Assembly: GCA_027315005.1 (NCBI GenBank)
Contig: DAHUZT010000070.1
Span: forward strand, 16,306 to 80,305
From: Acidimicrobiaceae bacterium
GTDB taxonomy: Bacteria > Actinomycetota > Acidimicrobiia > Acidimicrobiales > RAAP-2
Direction: 5' to 3'
Length of the DNA: 64,000 bases
Notes under the pieces: generated by a model
Database searches by the model: none
Told to the model about the DNA's origin: nothing
What the model saw: the letters and a program-made list of their open reading frames with translations, nothing else
Made by a program: the position numbers and the translations under genes
In this document: piece by piece, positions 9,424 to 18,749 of the stretch
How positions within the stretch are numbered: the first letter of the stretch is position 1
How the letters are laid out: every line of letters starts with the position of its first letter

Positions 9424-10316
9424 CCCCAGTTCGGATCGCTCGTCCTGCCCCCTCGTCCGCCTGGGCCAGGGGAGGCGTCGACGACGCCCATCTTCATCGC
9501 ATCGCCCGGATTCGGCGGGACGCAACCGAGGAATTGCTTCAACGTGACGAGCCCGCACTGGTCGATCTGGCTTCGACACCTCGTCTCGAATCATTTGCCC
9601 AGGCAGTCTCCTACTGGGAACAGCGCGCCGACCCCGATGGTGCCGATCGGAGCGACCAAGAGCGACAGGCGCGACGCGATGCGTACCTTGTGTCCAGCAT
9701 CGACGGGATCCGGCTGGGCCAGGTCATCCTCGATCCGATCTCCGGAAGCATCGTGGGCGACGAGTTGGCCCGGCTCGACCCGGCTCTCTTCGAATCCGAC
9801 TGGGCCGCCGCAAGAGCGCTCCTCGGTCGCGAGCCCATGGTCTCTGAACTGCCCCGTGCACCGGGCCAGCGGAGGGCGGACGCACTGGTGGAGATGGCCA
9901 CTCGCTCGCGCTCCGTTGCGCCTGACGGTAGGCGGCCCAGGCCGCTCTCCAGTGTCTACGTCGACTACGAAACGCTCACGCTCCGGATCCGTGAGCTGGC
10001 CAGCGGATCGGTCGTCGCTCCAGGATCGCTCGTGTGGTGGCTGGAGACCGCTGATTTCGAGCGCGCCGCCTTCGGACCGGGCCCACGCGTCGAGCTCGGT
10101 GCATCAACGCGCCTGTTCACCGGAGCCACACGCCGCGCCATCGAACTCCGGGACCGGGCATGCACGCATCCATTCTGCGACAGACCCGCTCGAGAGTGCG
10201 AGGCCGAGCATCTTGTCCCCCATTGCGAGGGAGGCCTCTCCATTCAGGAGAACGGACGGCTGCTCTGTGGGTTCCACAACCGACTGCACGACCAGCGGCC
10301 TCCGCCAAGAAGGTGA
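9405..10316 (+). pseudogene. 5'-truncated DUF222 / HNH endonuclease domain protein
   Basis: Homology-like sequence (HLHRIARIRRDATEELLQRDEPALVDLAS..SYWEQRADPDG...RRADALVEMATRS...FTGATRRAIELRDRACTHPFCDRPARECEAEHLVPHCEGGLSIQENGRLLCGFHNRLH) begins before any in-frame ATG/GTG/TTG and abuts the upstream CAO gene; in-frame stop at 9402. Confidence 0.7.
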
Positions 10317-10360
10317 AGCACAGCGACACGGTTCCGACGGCCGTCGGTTCGCCGGAATTC

Positions 10361-11464
10361 TCAGGCCGTCGAAGCACCGTCGACCAAGATCGCGGCGAGG
10401 CGCTTGCGCTCCCCGGAATGACCACCGATCAGGACGTCGTTCTGCTTCGCCCGCTTGAAGAGGAAGTGGGCGTCATCGGCCCAGGTGAAGCCGACACCAC
10501 CATGGAGCTGGATGTTGTCACCGGTCACCTTGATGGCTGCCTCGGCGGCGTACCCGGCCGCCATTGCCGCGGCCCGCACACGCTGAGGATCCTCGGCGTC
10601 CGAGGCCCAGGCGGCGAATTGTACGCCGACCCGGGCCATCTCCACCAGATGGAACATGTCCACCATCTTGTGCTTGGCGACCTGAAAGGATGCAACAGGC
10701 CGTTCGAAGACCTGCCGCTCCTTGGTATAACCGATGGCCAACTCGAGGGCACGATCTGCGACACCCAGCAATTCCGAAGCGGCCGCCACCGCCATGTCGT
10801 CCATCACCCTTCGCCACAGGTTCGCCTGGTTCCCAGGCGGTCCCAACGGAACGCAGGGATGCTCGTGGAACTCGAGCCGAGCGATCTTGCGCGTCGGATC
10901 CAGCGCAGGCACCGGTTCGGCATCGGGACTCTCGACCAGGAACCCTCGACGGCCTTCTTCGGTGCCGGCGACGACGATGACCCAGTCGGCCGTGTGAGCA
11001 TCGAGCACGAGTGGTTTCGATCCTTCGAGTACCCAGCTGGCGCCCTTGCGGCGGGCACGGGTGGCGATCGAGCCCAGGGGATCGCCATGTCCCGGCTCGT
11101 GCAGTGCCACCGTCCCGCGGCTTCGACCGGCGACCAGCTCGCCCAACAGCGCTTCTGAACCGAGGGACCGGCAAGCCAGGGTGGCGAACACCGACGAGGA
11201 GAAGAATGGCCCGGGGAGCGGCACCCGGCCCATCTCCGAGAGCACGATGCACAGCTCCGACAGCCCGGCACCCGCACCTCCAGCGGACTCGGGGACGATC
11301 AGCCCGGTCCAACCCAGGTCGACCAGCATGGCCCACAGCTCCTGGTCCACTCCGTCGACATCGTCCGCCAACCGGCGGACGAGATCACCTGTGGACGCTC
11401 GCTCCATGGCCTGGCGAACGACGCCACGAAGCGCCTCTTGCTCCTCGTCCAAGGTGAAGTCCAT
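10361..11464 (-). CDS. Acyl-CoA dehydrogenase
   Basis: MDFTLDEEQEALRGVVRQAM...TGDNIQLHGGVGFTWADDAHFLFKRAKQND. Confidence 0.88.
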   Translation of the reverse strand: MDFTLDEEQEALRGVVRQAMERASTGDLVRRLADDVDGVDQELWAMLVDLGWTGLIVPESAGGAGAGLSELCIVLSEMGRVPLPGPFFSSSVFATLACRSLGSEALLGELVAGRSRGTVALHEPGHGDPLGSIATRARRKGASWVLEGSKPLVLDAHTADWVIVVAGTEEGRRGFLVESPDAEPVPALDPTRKIARLEFHEHPCVPLGPPGNQANLWRRVMDDMAVAAASELLGVADRALELAIGYTKERQVFERPVASFQVAKHKMVDMFHLVEMARVGVQFAAWASDAEDPQRVRAAAMAAGYAAEAAIKVTGDNIQLHGGVGFTWADDAHFLFKRAKQNDVLIGGHSGERKRLAAILVDGASTA

Positions 11465-11769
11465 GGGTACTCGTCCTCCTCGCCTGTTGGCCGGCTCGTC
11501 CCCGACCCGGAGCCGGACGGCAGCACCGGAGCCGCCCATCGGCAACCCAGCGGCACCAGACCCCGGGGCATGTCGGAACGGACCCTGATGGCGACGTCAG
11601 TGTAGACCCGAAGCCCGAAGCCGAACCGCTTCCGGATCGGCGTGGAACCTGGAGGCTTGCCGTCCACCTGCTCCGGAACTTGGAGGCGACCGGTGATCGC
11701 CTCGACCTCTCCGATCGCGGAAATCCGCGCCGTCCCGCCAACACGCCTCCTACACTGGCACCGGTTCCC

Positions 11770-12705
11770 ATGGTGTACCTCCTCGCCACCGCCGCGGCCC
11801 TCTCGAATGCGCTGATCAGCATCCTCCAGCGCATCGGGGTGGAGGATGCCCCCGACAAGGAGACCCTGAAGCTGTCCCTCATCGCTCACGCCCTCAGGCG
11901 GGGGGTGTGGCTCGCCGGCTTCGCGCTGATGATCGGCTCGTTCGTGTTACAGGCCATTGCCCTCCACTTCGGCGATCTGAGCGAAGTCCAACCAATCCTC
12001 GTTTCCGAGTTGCTCTTCTTGGTCCTGATCCTCTCGGTCTGGTTCGGCTACCGGGTGGGCGCCCGTGAGTGGCTCGGCGTGATCCTGGCTGCCGGGGGCC
12101 TCGCCGGCTTCCTCGCCATATCGTCGCCGACCGGTGGAGACCGACTCCCGACCAACTTCCACTGGCTCTTTGCCGGCGGCTCCGCCGCAGCCGCCATCGC
12201 AGTGGCAGTGCTGCTGGCCCTCCGCGGACCGCGTTGGTGGCGCGCCGCCATGTTCGGCACATCGGCCGCGATCAGCTTCGCCTTCAGCGCCGCACTCACC
12301 AAGGTCGTCACCCACTACATCGCGGTCGACTGGATCCAGATCTTCGCCCACTGGGAAACCTACGCCCTGGTCATCTTCGGCGTGCTCGCCGTCTTCCTCA
12401 CCCAGAACGCTTTCCACGCCGGGCCGATCGGGGCATCACAGGCAGCGCTGGTCCTGGTCGATCCCCTGGTCAGCATCTCGATCGGGCTCGCCCTCTTCGG
12501 TGACAACCTGAATACCGGTGGAGCACGTGGGCCGCTCGAGGCACTGTCGCTGCTCGCCCTGATCATCGGCGGGTTCGTGCTCTCGCATTCGTCAGCCGTC
12601 GCACTCCTCAAAGGTGAGGGCGCCGCCGGTGATCAGTTGGCTCCTCGATTCCGTCGCCACTTCGGACGCTCTCGCTCGGATCCCACCCCCGGTCTCACTT
12701 CCTGA
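11770..12705 (+). CDS. DMT/EamA-type multi-TM transporter
   Basis: MVYLLATAAALSNALISILQRIGVED...; about 10 hydrophobic segments; GPIGASQAALVLVDPLVSISIGLALFGD. Confidence 0.7.
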   Translation: MVYLLATAAALSNALISILQRIGVEDAPDKETLKLSLIAHALRRGVWLAGFALMIGSFVLQAIALHFGDLSEVQPILVSELLFLVLILSVWFGYRVGAREWLGVILAAGGLAGFLAISSPTGGDRLPTNFHWLFAGGSAAAAIAVAVLLALRGPRWWRAAMFGTSAAISFAFSAALTKVVTHYIAVDWIQIFAHWETYALVIFGVLAVFLTQNAFHAGPIGASQAALVLVDPLVSISIGLALFGDNLNTGGARGPLEALSLLALIIGGFVLSHSSAVALLKGEGAAGDQLAPRFRRHFGRSRSDPTPGLTS

Positions 12706-12819
12706 GCTCCCCGGCCCGAGCTCCCCGGCCCGAGCCACGCTCACCAGCACCCTCCTTCCACCACCGCAGGTCGTCTGACACCCGTGTCACAGAATCGCTC
12801 GTTGGCTAGACTCCGGCGC

Positions 12820-14055
12820 GTGGACTTCTCCCTGACCGCCGAGGACCGTGCGTTCGGTGAAGAGCTGCGCGCCTGGCTCGACGAGCACCTCGAGCCGTTC
12901 CTGGCCGACACCGAGACCGAGGTCAGCGACTCCTCCGGGACCGGTGGCAACTCGTCCGCCGCGTCACATCAGCGCCGGAAGGCGTGGCAGCGGCTGCTCA
13001 ACGACGGAGGATGGGCTGCCGTCCACTGGCCGACCGAGTGGGGCGGCCGCCAGACGACGCCCGTGCAACGCCTGCTCTATTCGGAGATCATGGCCGAGTA
13101 CCGGACGCCGGGCATCTACAACCCCAACGGCATCTGGCAGATCGGTCCGATGCTCATCCAATGGGGGACCGAAGAGCAGAAGAAGCGCTGGCTCCCTTCG
13201 ATCATCACCGCCGAAGACCACTGGTGCCAGGGCTTTTCGGAACCGGATGCCGGAAACGACCTGGCGAACCTCCGGACCATGGCCATCCTGGACGACGAGA
13301 ATGGTGACCACTACCTGGTCAACGGCCAGAAGATCTGGATCTCGACGGCCCATCTGGCCCGGTGGGGACTCTTCCTCTTCCGCACCGACCCGACCGCCCT
13401 GGAGCGTGGCGCCAAGCACGAAGGGATCACCGCCTTCATCGTCGACCTCGAATCCTCGGGAATCGAACGGCGCCCGATCCGGGACATGTCCGGGGAGGAG
13501 ATGTTCAACGAGATCTACTTCACCGACGTGCAGGTACCCGTCGACAACCGCCTGGGAGGCGAGGGCGAGGGCTGGCTGGTGGCCATGAGCACGCTGGGTC
13601 ACGAACGGGTCGGCATCGCCGGCCAGATCACCGGGCTGTCCGCCGATCTGCGGGCCATGATCGAGGCGGCCAGGGCCCTCAACCCGACCGCCCTGGAGGA
13701 CGAGGTCCTTCGGGACCGCCTGGCCCGGGCGTGGACGGAGCTCGAGCTCACCCGCCTGCTCGTCTACCGGGCCTTGAGCAAGGTCATCCGGGGAGAGAAG
13801 AACTGGCCCGAGGTGCCGTTCTCCAAGCTCCAGTTCTCGATGTTGGCCCAGACCTTGGCAGAGATCGCCGTGGACCTGCTGGGTCCACTCGGCCTCCTGG
13901 CTCGTGGGGGTGCGGACGCCGTCGATCGCGGCAAGTGGACGCGGCTCTATGCCTTCCAGCGCTACTCGACCATCGGGGGCGGTTCGACCGAGGTCCAAAA
14001 GGACATCATCGCCGACCGGGCGATCAAGCTCCCGGGCCGGACCCGGTTGTCCTGA
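12820..14055 (+). CDS. Acyl-CoA dehydrogenase
   Basis: VDFSLTAEDRAFGEELRAWL...WCQGFSEPDAGNDLANL...YSTIGGGSTEVQKDIIADRAI; GTG start at 12820. Confidence 0.88.
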   Translation: MDFSLTAEDRAFGEELRAWLDEHLEPFLADTETEVSDSSGTGGNSSAASHQRRKAWQRLLNDGGWAAVHWPTEWGGRQTTPVQRLLYSEIMAEYRTPGIYNPNGIWQIGPMLIQWGTEEQKKRWLPSIITAEDHWCQGFSEPDAGNDLANLRTMAILDDENGDHYLVNGQKIWISTAHLARWGLFLFRTDPTALERGAKHEGITAFIVDLESSGIERRPIRDMSGEEMFNEIYFTDVQVPVDNRLGGEGEGWLVAMSTLGHERVGIAGQITGLSADLRAMIEAARALNPTALEDEVLRDRLARAWTELELTRLLVYRALSKVIRGEKNWPEVPFSKLQFSMLAQTLAEIAVDLLGPLGLLARGGADAVDRGKWTRLYAFQRYSTIGGGSTEVQKDIIADRAIKLPGRTRLS

Positions 14056-14080
14056 TCCAACGGCATCAGTGACCAGATCG

Positions 14081-15682
14081 ATGACCTCTCGGAACCGGTC
14101 CCCCTGCGTGATCGGTGTCGGTACGAGGACCTGGCACCCGGAGGACTGCGGGACCGATGGAGCACCGGAGCCACTGCTCATGTGGGAGACGGTTGCCCGT
14201 GCCGCGGCGGTTGATGCCCTCGGCACCACCGAGGTCGACGATGCCCTCGGCCCCGTCGCCGAGGTTGGGCGGGGCCCGGGGGGTGAGGTACTCCGCTGCA
14301 CCGAGCGCCTGGACGTCGTGTACTGCCAGTCCTGGCAGTACGACGAACCTGCCGCCCGTCTGGCCGGACGGATCGGAGCCGCGCCGCGGCGAGCGGGCTA
14401 CTCGGGCATCGGCGGTACCGTCCCCCAGATGCTGGTGTCCGAGGCGGCACGGGACATCATGACCGGGGACCTCGACCTCGCCCTCGTGGTCGGGGGCGAG
14501 GCGCTCGCCACCAGGCGGCGGCTGGCCAAACGGGGCGACAAACCCCCGTGGAGCTTCCCCCCGGAAGGGAGGCGACCATTCCCCTTCGACATCCCTTTCG
14601 ACCCTGGTCAGGTCAGCCACGGCATCTTCGAGGCCTGGCTCACCTTCGCCCTGTTCGACAACGCCAATCGGGCACATCTCGGTACGGACCTGGCCGAACA
14701 TCGCCGATCGTTGGGTGAGCTGCTGGCTCCGATGACGGCGGTGGCGGCTGCCGATCCCGAAGCATGGTTCCCCTTCGAGCGCGGTGTCGAGGAGATCGTC
14801 GGTCCCACTCCGACCAACCGGATGGTTGGCTACCCGTACTCGAAGCTCATGACCGCCATCATGGACGTCGACATGGCTGCCGCCGTGCTCGTGGCCAGTG
14901 AAGAACTGGCCGACTCCCTCGGAGTCCCACCGGAACGCCGGGTCTACCTCCGGGGATGGGGATCGGCCCGGGATCCCGACGCCCTGGCCGAACGCGCCGA
15001 CCTCTGGCGGTCGGGAGCCATGGCCGCGGCTTCGACGGCGGCCCTGGCCGGGGCCGGAGCCGGAGCCGACGATGTCGCCCATCTCGATCTCTATTCGTGC
15101 TTCCCGAGCTCCCTGACGTTTGCCCTCGACGCACTCGGCATCGACCCCGGTGCCGCCCGGAGCGCCGCCCCGAGCATCCCACCCTCACGCCCGGTCACCG
15201 CTACCGGCGGACTCGCCTACCACGGCGGACCGGGCAGCAACTACATGACCCACTCGCTCGCCAAGATGACGAGGCGCCTCCGGGCCGATCCGGGGGCCAT
15301 TGGGCTGGTGAGCGGGGTGGGAATGCATATGAACAAGCATGTCTTCGCCGCCTACTCGGCCGAGCCCGGTGATCTCGAGCCACCCGATGACGCTGCTGTC
15401 ACCATCGCCGCGGCCATGGAGACGCGTCCACTGGTCCACGGCTACGAAGGGGTCGCCACCATCGCCACCTACTCGGTGGTGCACGGAAGGGGCGGCGAGC
15501 CCGAATGGGCGCCGCTGGTCTGCGACCTGCCATCCACAGGTGGAATCGGTCCGGCCAGGTGCTACGCCAGGATGGAGGACGCTGACGACCTTCGAGCTGC
15601 CGAGACCACTGAGATCATCGGGAAGCCGGTCCATCTGGCCCCCGAGGGAGAACGCACCATCGCCCGGCTCTCGCTAGGCTGA
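14081..15682 (+). CDS. Thiolase-like acetyl-CoA acetyltransferase with C-terminal extension
   Basis: CVIGVGTRTW...; GGLAYHGGPGSNYMTHSLAKMTRRLRADPGAIGLVSGVGMHMNKH; about 110-aa beta-rich C-terminal extension. Confidence 0.8.
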   Translation: MTSRNRSPCVIGVGTRTWHPEDCGTDGAPEPLLMWETVARAAAVDALGTTEVDDALGPVAEVGRGPGGEVLRCTERLDVVYCQSWQYDEPAARLAGRIGAAPRRAGYSGIGGTVPQMLVSEAARDIMTGDLDLALVVGGEALATRRRLAKRGDKPPWSFPPEGRRPFPFDIPFDPGQVSHGIFEAWLTFALFDNANRAHLGTDLAEHRRSLGELLAPMTAVAAADPEAWFPFERGVEEIVGPTPTNRMVGYPYSKLMTAIMDVDMAAAVLVASEELADSLGVPPERRVYLRGWGSARDPDALAERADLWRSGAMAAASTAALAGAGAGADDVAHLDLYSCFPSSLTFALDALGIDPGAARSAAPSIPPSRPVTATGGLAYHGGPGSNYMTHSLAKMTRRLRADPGAIGLVSGVGMHMNKHVFAAYSAEPGDLEPPDDAAVTIAAAMETRPLVHGYEGVATIATYSVVHGRGGEPEWAPLVCDLPSTGGIGPARCYARMEDADDLRAAETTEIIGKPVHLAPEGERTIARLSLG

Positions 15683-15817
15683 CCGCGGAAATGCCGTTTT
15701 CGGTCGGCCCGACACCTCGCCGACCGGCAGCATGCCGAGACCAGCATGGATCACCAGAATCAGCGGCACCGGAATGAGCACCACAGGGAGAGCCTTGCGT
15801 CACCAGGAAGGGACCAG

Positions 15818-17104
15818 ATGCGAACCGAGGACCTGATACTCGTCAGCGTGGACGACCACATCGTCGAGCCACCCGGACTGTTCGATGGGCGTCTGCCGGC
15901 CAAGTACGCGGACCTGGCCCCCCGGCTCACGCGCAAGGAGGACGGAACCGACGTCTGGATCTACGACGGCAACGAAATACCCAACATCGGCCTCAACGCC
16001 GTCGTCGGAAGGCCCCCGGAGGAGTACGGGATCGAACCGACGTCACTCGAGGACATGCGGCCGGGCTGTTACGACGTCAACGAGCGTGTCCGGGACATGA
16101 ACGCCAACGGTGTCCTCGGTTCGATGAACTTCCCCTCCTTTCCCCAGTTCTGTGGGCAGCTCTTCGCCCGAAGCGAAGACAAGGACATGGCACTCGCCAT
16201 GGTGCGCGCCTACAACGACTGGCACATCGAAGGTTGGTGCGGGGCGGCACCGGGACGCTTCATCCCGCTTGCCATCCCGGTGCTGTGGGACCCGAAGCTG
16301 GCCGCAGACGAAGTCCGGAGAGTGGCCGCGAAGGGTTGCCACGCCGTGACGTTCTCCGAGAACCCCGAGAAGTTGGGATGGCCGAGCTTCCATTCCGACC
16401 ACTGGGATCCGTTCTGGCAGGCCTGCTCGGACGAGGGGACGATCGCCTGTTTGCACATCGGGTCGTCGTCCCAGCTGGTGATCACGTCGGTGGAGGCCCC
16501 CATCGACGTCCTGATCACCCTGCAGCCGATGAACATCGTGCAGGCAGCGGCCGACCTTCTGTGGTCGCCCGTTCTGCGCAAGTTCCCCGACCTCCGGATC
16601 GCCCTGTCAGAGGGCGGCATCGGCTGGATCCCCTACCTGCTCGAACGGGTCGACTACGTGTACCACCATCACCGGGCCTGGACGGGTCAGGACTTCGGCG
16701 ACATCCTCCCCAGCCAGCTCTTCAAGGAACGGATCATCACCTGCTTCATCGACGATGCCTTCGGAGTCGACAACCGCCGATACCTGAACCTCGACAACAT
16801 CACCTGGGAGTGCGACTACCCGCACTCGGACTCGACCTGGCCCCAGGCCCCCGAGCTGGCCATGAAGTACCTGGCCGAAGTCGACGACGGTGAGGTCGAC
16901 AAGATCACCCATCTGAACGCCATGCGCCATTTCCGCTACGACCCGTTCGGCATCCGGCCACGCGAGCGCTGCACCGTGGGCGCCCTCCGGGCCGAAGCCG
17001 GTGACGTGGATGTCTCCGTCGTGTCACGGGCTCCGGCCGGCACCGTGGCGAAGAAGCGGACAGGAGCCAGCGACCTCAAGTCGCTCAGCGACGACGAGGG
17101 CTGA
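15818..17104 (+). CDS. Amidohydrolase family (TIM-barrel metal-dependent hydrolase)
   Basis: VSVDDHIVEPPGLFDGRLP..., ...ALSEGGIGWIPYLLERVDYVYHHH..., ITWECDYPHSDSTWP. Confidence 0.82.
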   Translation: MRTEDLILVSVDDHIVEPPGLFDGRLPAKYADLAPRLTRKEDGTDVWIYDGNEIPNIGLNAVVGRPPEEYGIEPTSLEDMRPGCYDVNERVRDMNANGVLGSMNFPSFPQFCGQLFARSEDKDMALAMVRAYNDWHIEGWCGAAPGRFIPLAIPVLWDPKLAADEVRRVAAKGCHAVTFSENPEKLGWPSFHSDHWDPFWQACSDEGTIACLHIGSSSQLVITSVEAPIDVLITLQPMNIVQAAADLLWSPVLRKFPDLRIALSEGGIGWIPYLLERVDYVYHHHRAWTGQDFGDILPSQLFKERIITCFIDDAFGVDNRRYLNLDNITWECDYPHSDSTWPQAPELAMKYLAEVDDGEVDKITHLNAMRHFRYDPFGIRPRERCTVGALRAEAGDVDVSVVSRAPAGTVAKKRTGASDLKSLSDDEG

Positions 17105-17106
17105 CT

Positions 17107-17916
17107 GTGCCCGTCCACTACGAGACCGGGGACGACCATGTCACCCGTATCGTCATCGACCGGCCCGACACCAAGAACGCGATGGACATGGAGCACTTCT
17201 TCCTGCTCCGGTCGGCATGGGATCGCTTCGACGACGACGACCAGGCGTGGGTGGCCATCATCACCGGTGTCGGAGACGCCTTTCTCTCCGGTGCCGATCT
17301 CAAGACCTACATCCCCCAGATCACCGAGCACCAGAAACGGATCAGTGCCGGCGAGGTCAGCGACCTTGGCGGCTATCAACTCGATGACGGCATGAAGGCC
17401 GTGCTCCGGGGCGTCAAGCTGTACAAGCCGATCATCGCCGCCGTCAACGGCGTGTGCGTGGCAGGTGGTATGGAGATGCTCGGCGGCTGCGACATCCGGG
17501 TGGCGGCCGACACCGCCACCTTTGGTGTGCTCGAACCGAAACGGGGTCTGTTCGCAGGGGGAGGCACTACAGTCAGGCTGCCCCGCCAGATCCCCTATCC
17601 GGCTGCCATGGAGCTGCTCCTCTGCGCCGACCGGATCAGTGCCTCCCGAGCTCTCGATATGGGACTGGTCAACGAGGTGACCGCGCCCGTCGACCTGATG
17701 GGCCGGGCCGAGGACTTCGCCAGGCGGATCACGGCCAACGGTCCCCTGGCCGTGCGAAAGACCAAGGAATCGGTGCTGCGAGGCCTGGCCTGCGACATGC
17801 GAGAGGCGTATCGGATCGAGTCGGAGCTGGCCGCCGAGGTGTTCGGCAGCGACGACGCCAAGGAGGGCCCCCGAGCGTTCGCGGAGAAACGCACCCCACT
17901 CTGGACCGGCCACTGA
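17107..17916 (+). CDS. Enoyl-CoA hydratase/isomerase
   Basis: AFLSGADLKTY...; AAVNGVCVAGGMEMLGGCDIRVAADTATFGVLEPKRGL. Confidence 0.9.
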   Translation: MPVHYETGDDHVTRIVIDRPDTKNAMDMEHFFLLRSAWDRFDDDDQAWVAIITGVGDAFLSGADLKTYIPQITEHQKRISAGEVSDLGGYQLDDGMKAVLRGVKLYKPIIAAVNGVCVAGGMEMLGGCDIRVAADTATFGVLEPKRGLFAGGGTTVRLPRQIPYPAAMELLLCADRISASRALDMGLVNEVTAPVDLMGRAEDFARRITANGPLAVRKTKESVLRGLACDMREAYRIESELAAEVFGSDDAKEGPRAFAEKRTPLWTGH

Positions 17917-17946
17917 GCCCCACGCCGGGACGGCGAACTACCCGGA

Positions 17947-18603
17947 TCATCCCTTGTAGCTGCGCATGAACCCGGTATAGATGCCTGCAAAGCCGGCATT
18001 CACCTCGTCGGGTAGGGGATGCAGCTCGCCGAGCTGGCCAGCACCCCAGAGGATGTGGGCACTCCGCTCCACCAGGGCAGTGATGTGGAGGACCTTGTCA
18101 GGGGTCGGTCCGACTGCCACCATGCCGTGATTCGCGATGAGGGCGGCCCCACGGTCCTTCAGGGCTGACACGGCCTGCTCTCCGAGGTCGCTTGTTCCGC
18201 TCGCCGCGTAACCGGTCACGCGGACTTCCCCTCCGATGTAGATGGAGAACTCGTCGATGCACGGCGGGATCGACCGGTGGGCCACCGCGAACATGGTGGC
18301 GTGCACGGGATGGGAGTGGATGACCGAGCCGATGTCGTCGTACGCCGCGTAACAGGCCAGGTGTAGAGCCATCTCCGAGGACGGTGAGCGGGATCCCTCG
18401 AGCACGCCACCCTCGGGATCCACCTTGACCAGGTCCTCGAGCTCCATCGTGGCATAGCTCACCGAGGACGGAGTGATCCAGACGGTACCCTCTTCGGTGC
18501 GTGCAGAAATATTGCCGGCGGTACCCTCCACCAGGCCGCGCTCCAGCATGTCCTTGGCCGCGGCCAGCACGGCCTCGGCGGCATGCTCCACGAATGCAGG
18601 CAC
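17947..18603 (-). CDS. Class II aldolase/adducin family protein
   Basis: GLVEGTAGNISARTEEG, VIHSHPVHATMFAV Zn-binding HxH, LIANHGMVAVG. Confidence 0.88.
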   Translation of the reverse strand: MPAFVEHAAEAVLAAAKDMLERGLVEGTAGNISARTEEGTVWITPSSVSYATMELEDLVKVDPEGGVLEGSRSPSSEMALHLACYAAYDDIGSVIHSHPVHATMFAVAHRSIPPCIDEFSIYIGGEVRVTGYAASGTSDLGEQAVSALKDRGAALIANHGMVAVGPTPDKVLHITALVERSAHILWGAGQLGELHPLPDEVNAGFAGIYTGFMRSYKG

Positions 18604-18749
18604 TTGCTACCTCCTCGTCGGCCGGTGGACCCGGTGGTGGTCGGAACGCACGATGCTAACCGGTACCAGCCCTCGCGAGACCGGTGTCAGTCGCGGACCG
18701 GCGGCGGTTCCACGTCCGGCGATCCCTCCGGTGGTCGAGCCGCGCCCCG

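Noticed and set aside
10334-10347. Perfect palindrome CCGACGGCCGTCGG between convergent genes as a terminator
   Set aside because: No loop and no U-tract; 14-bp GC palindromes are expected by chance in this composition, so not called as a feature.
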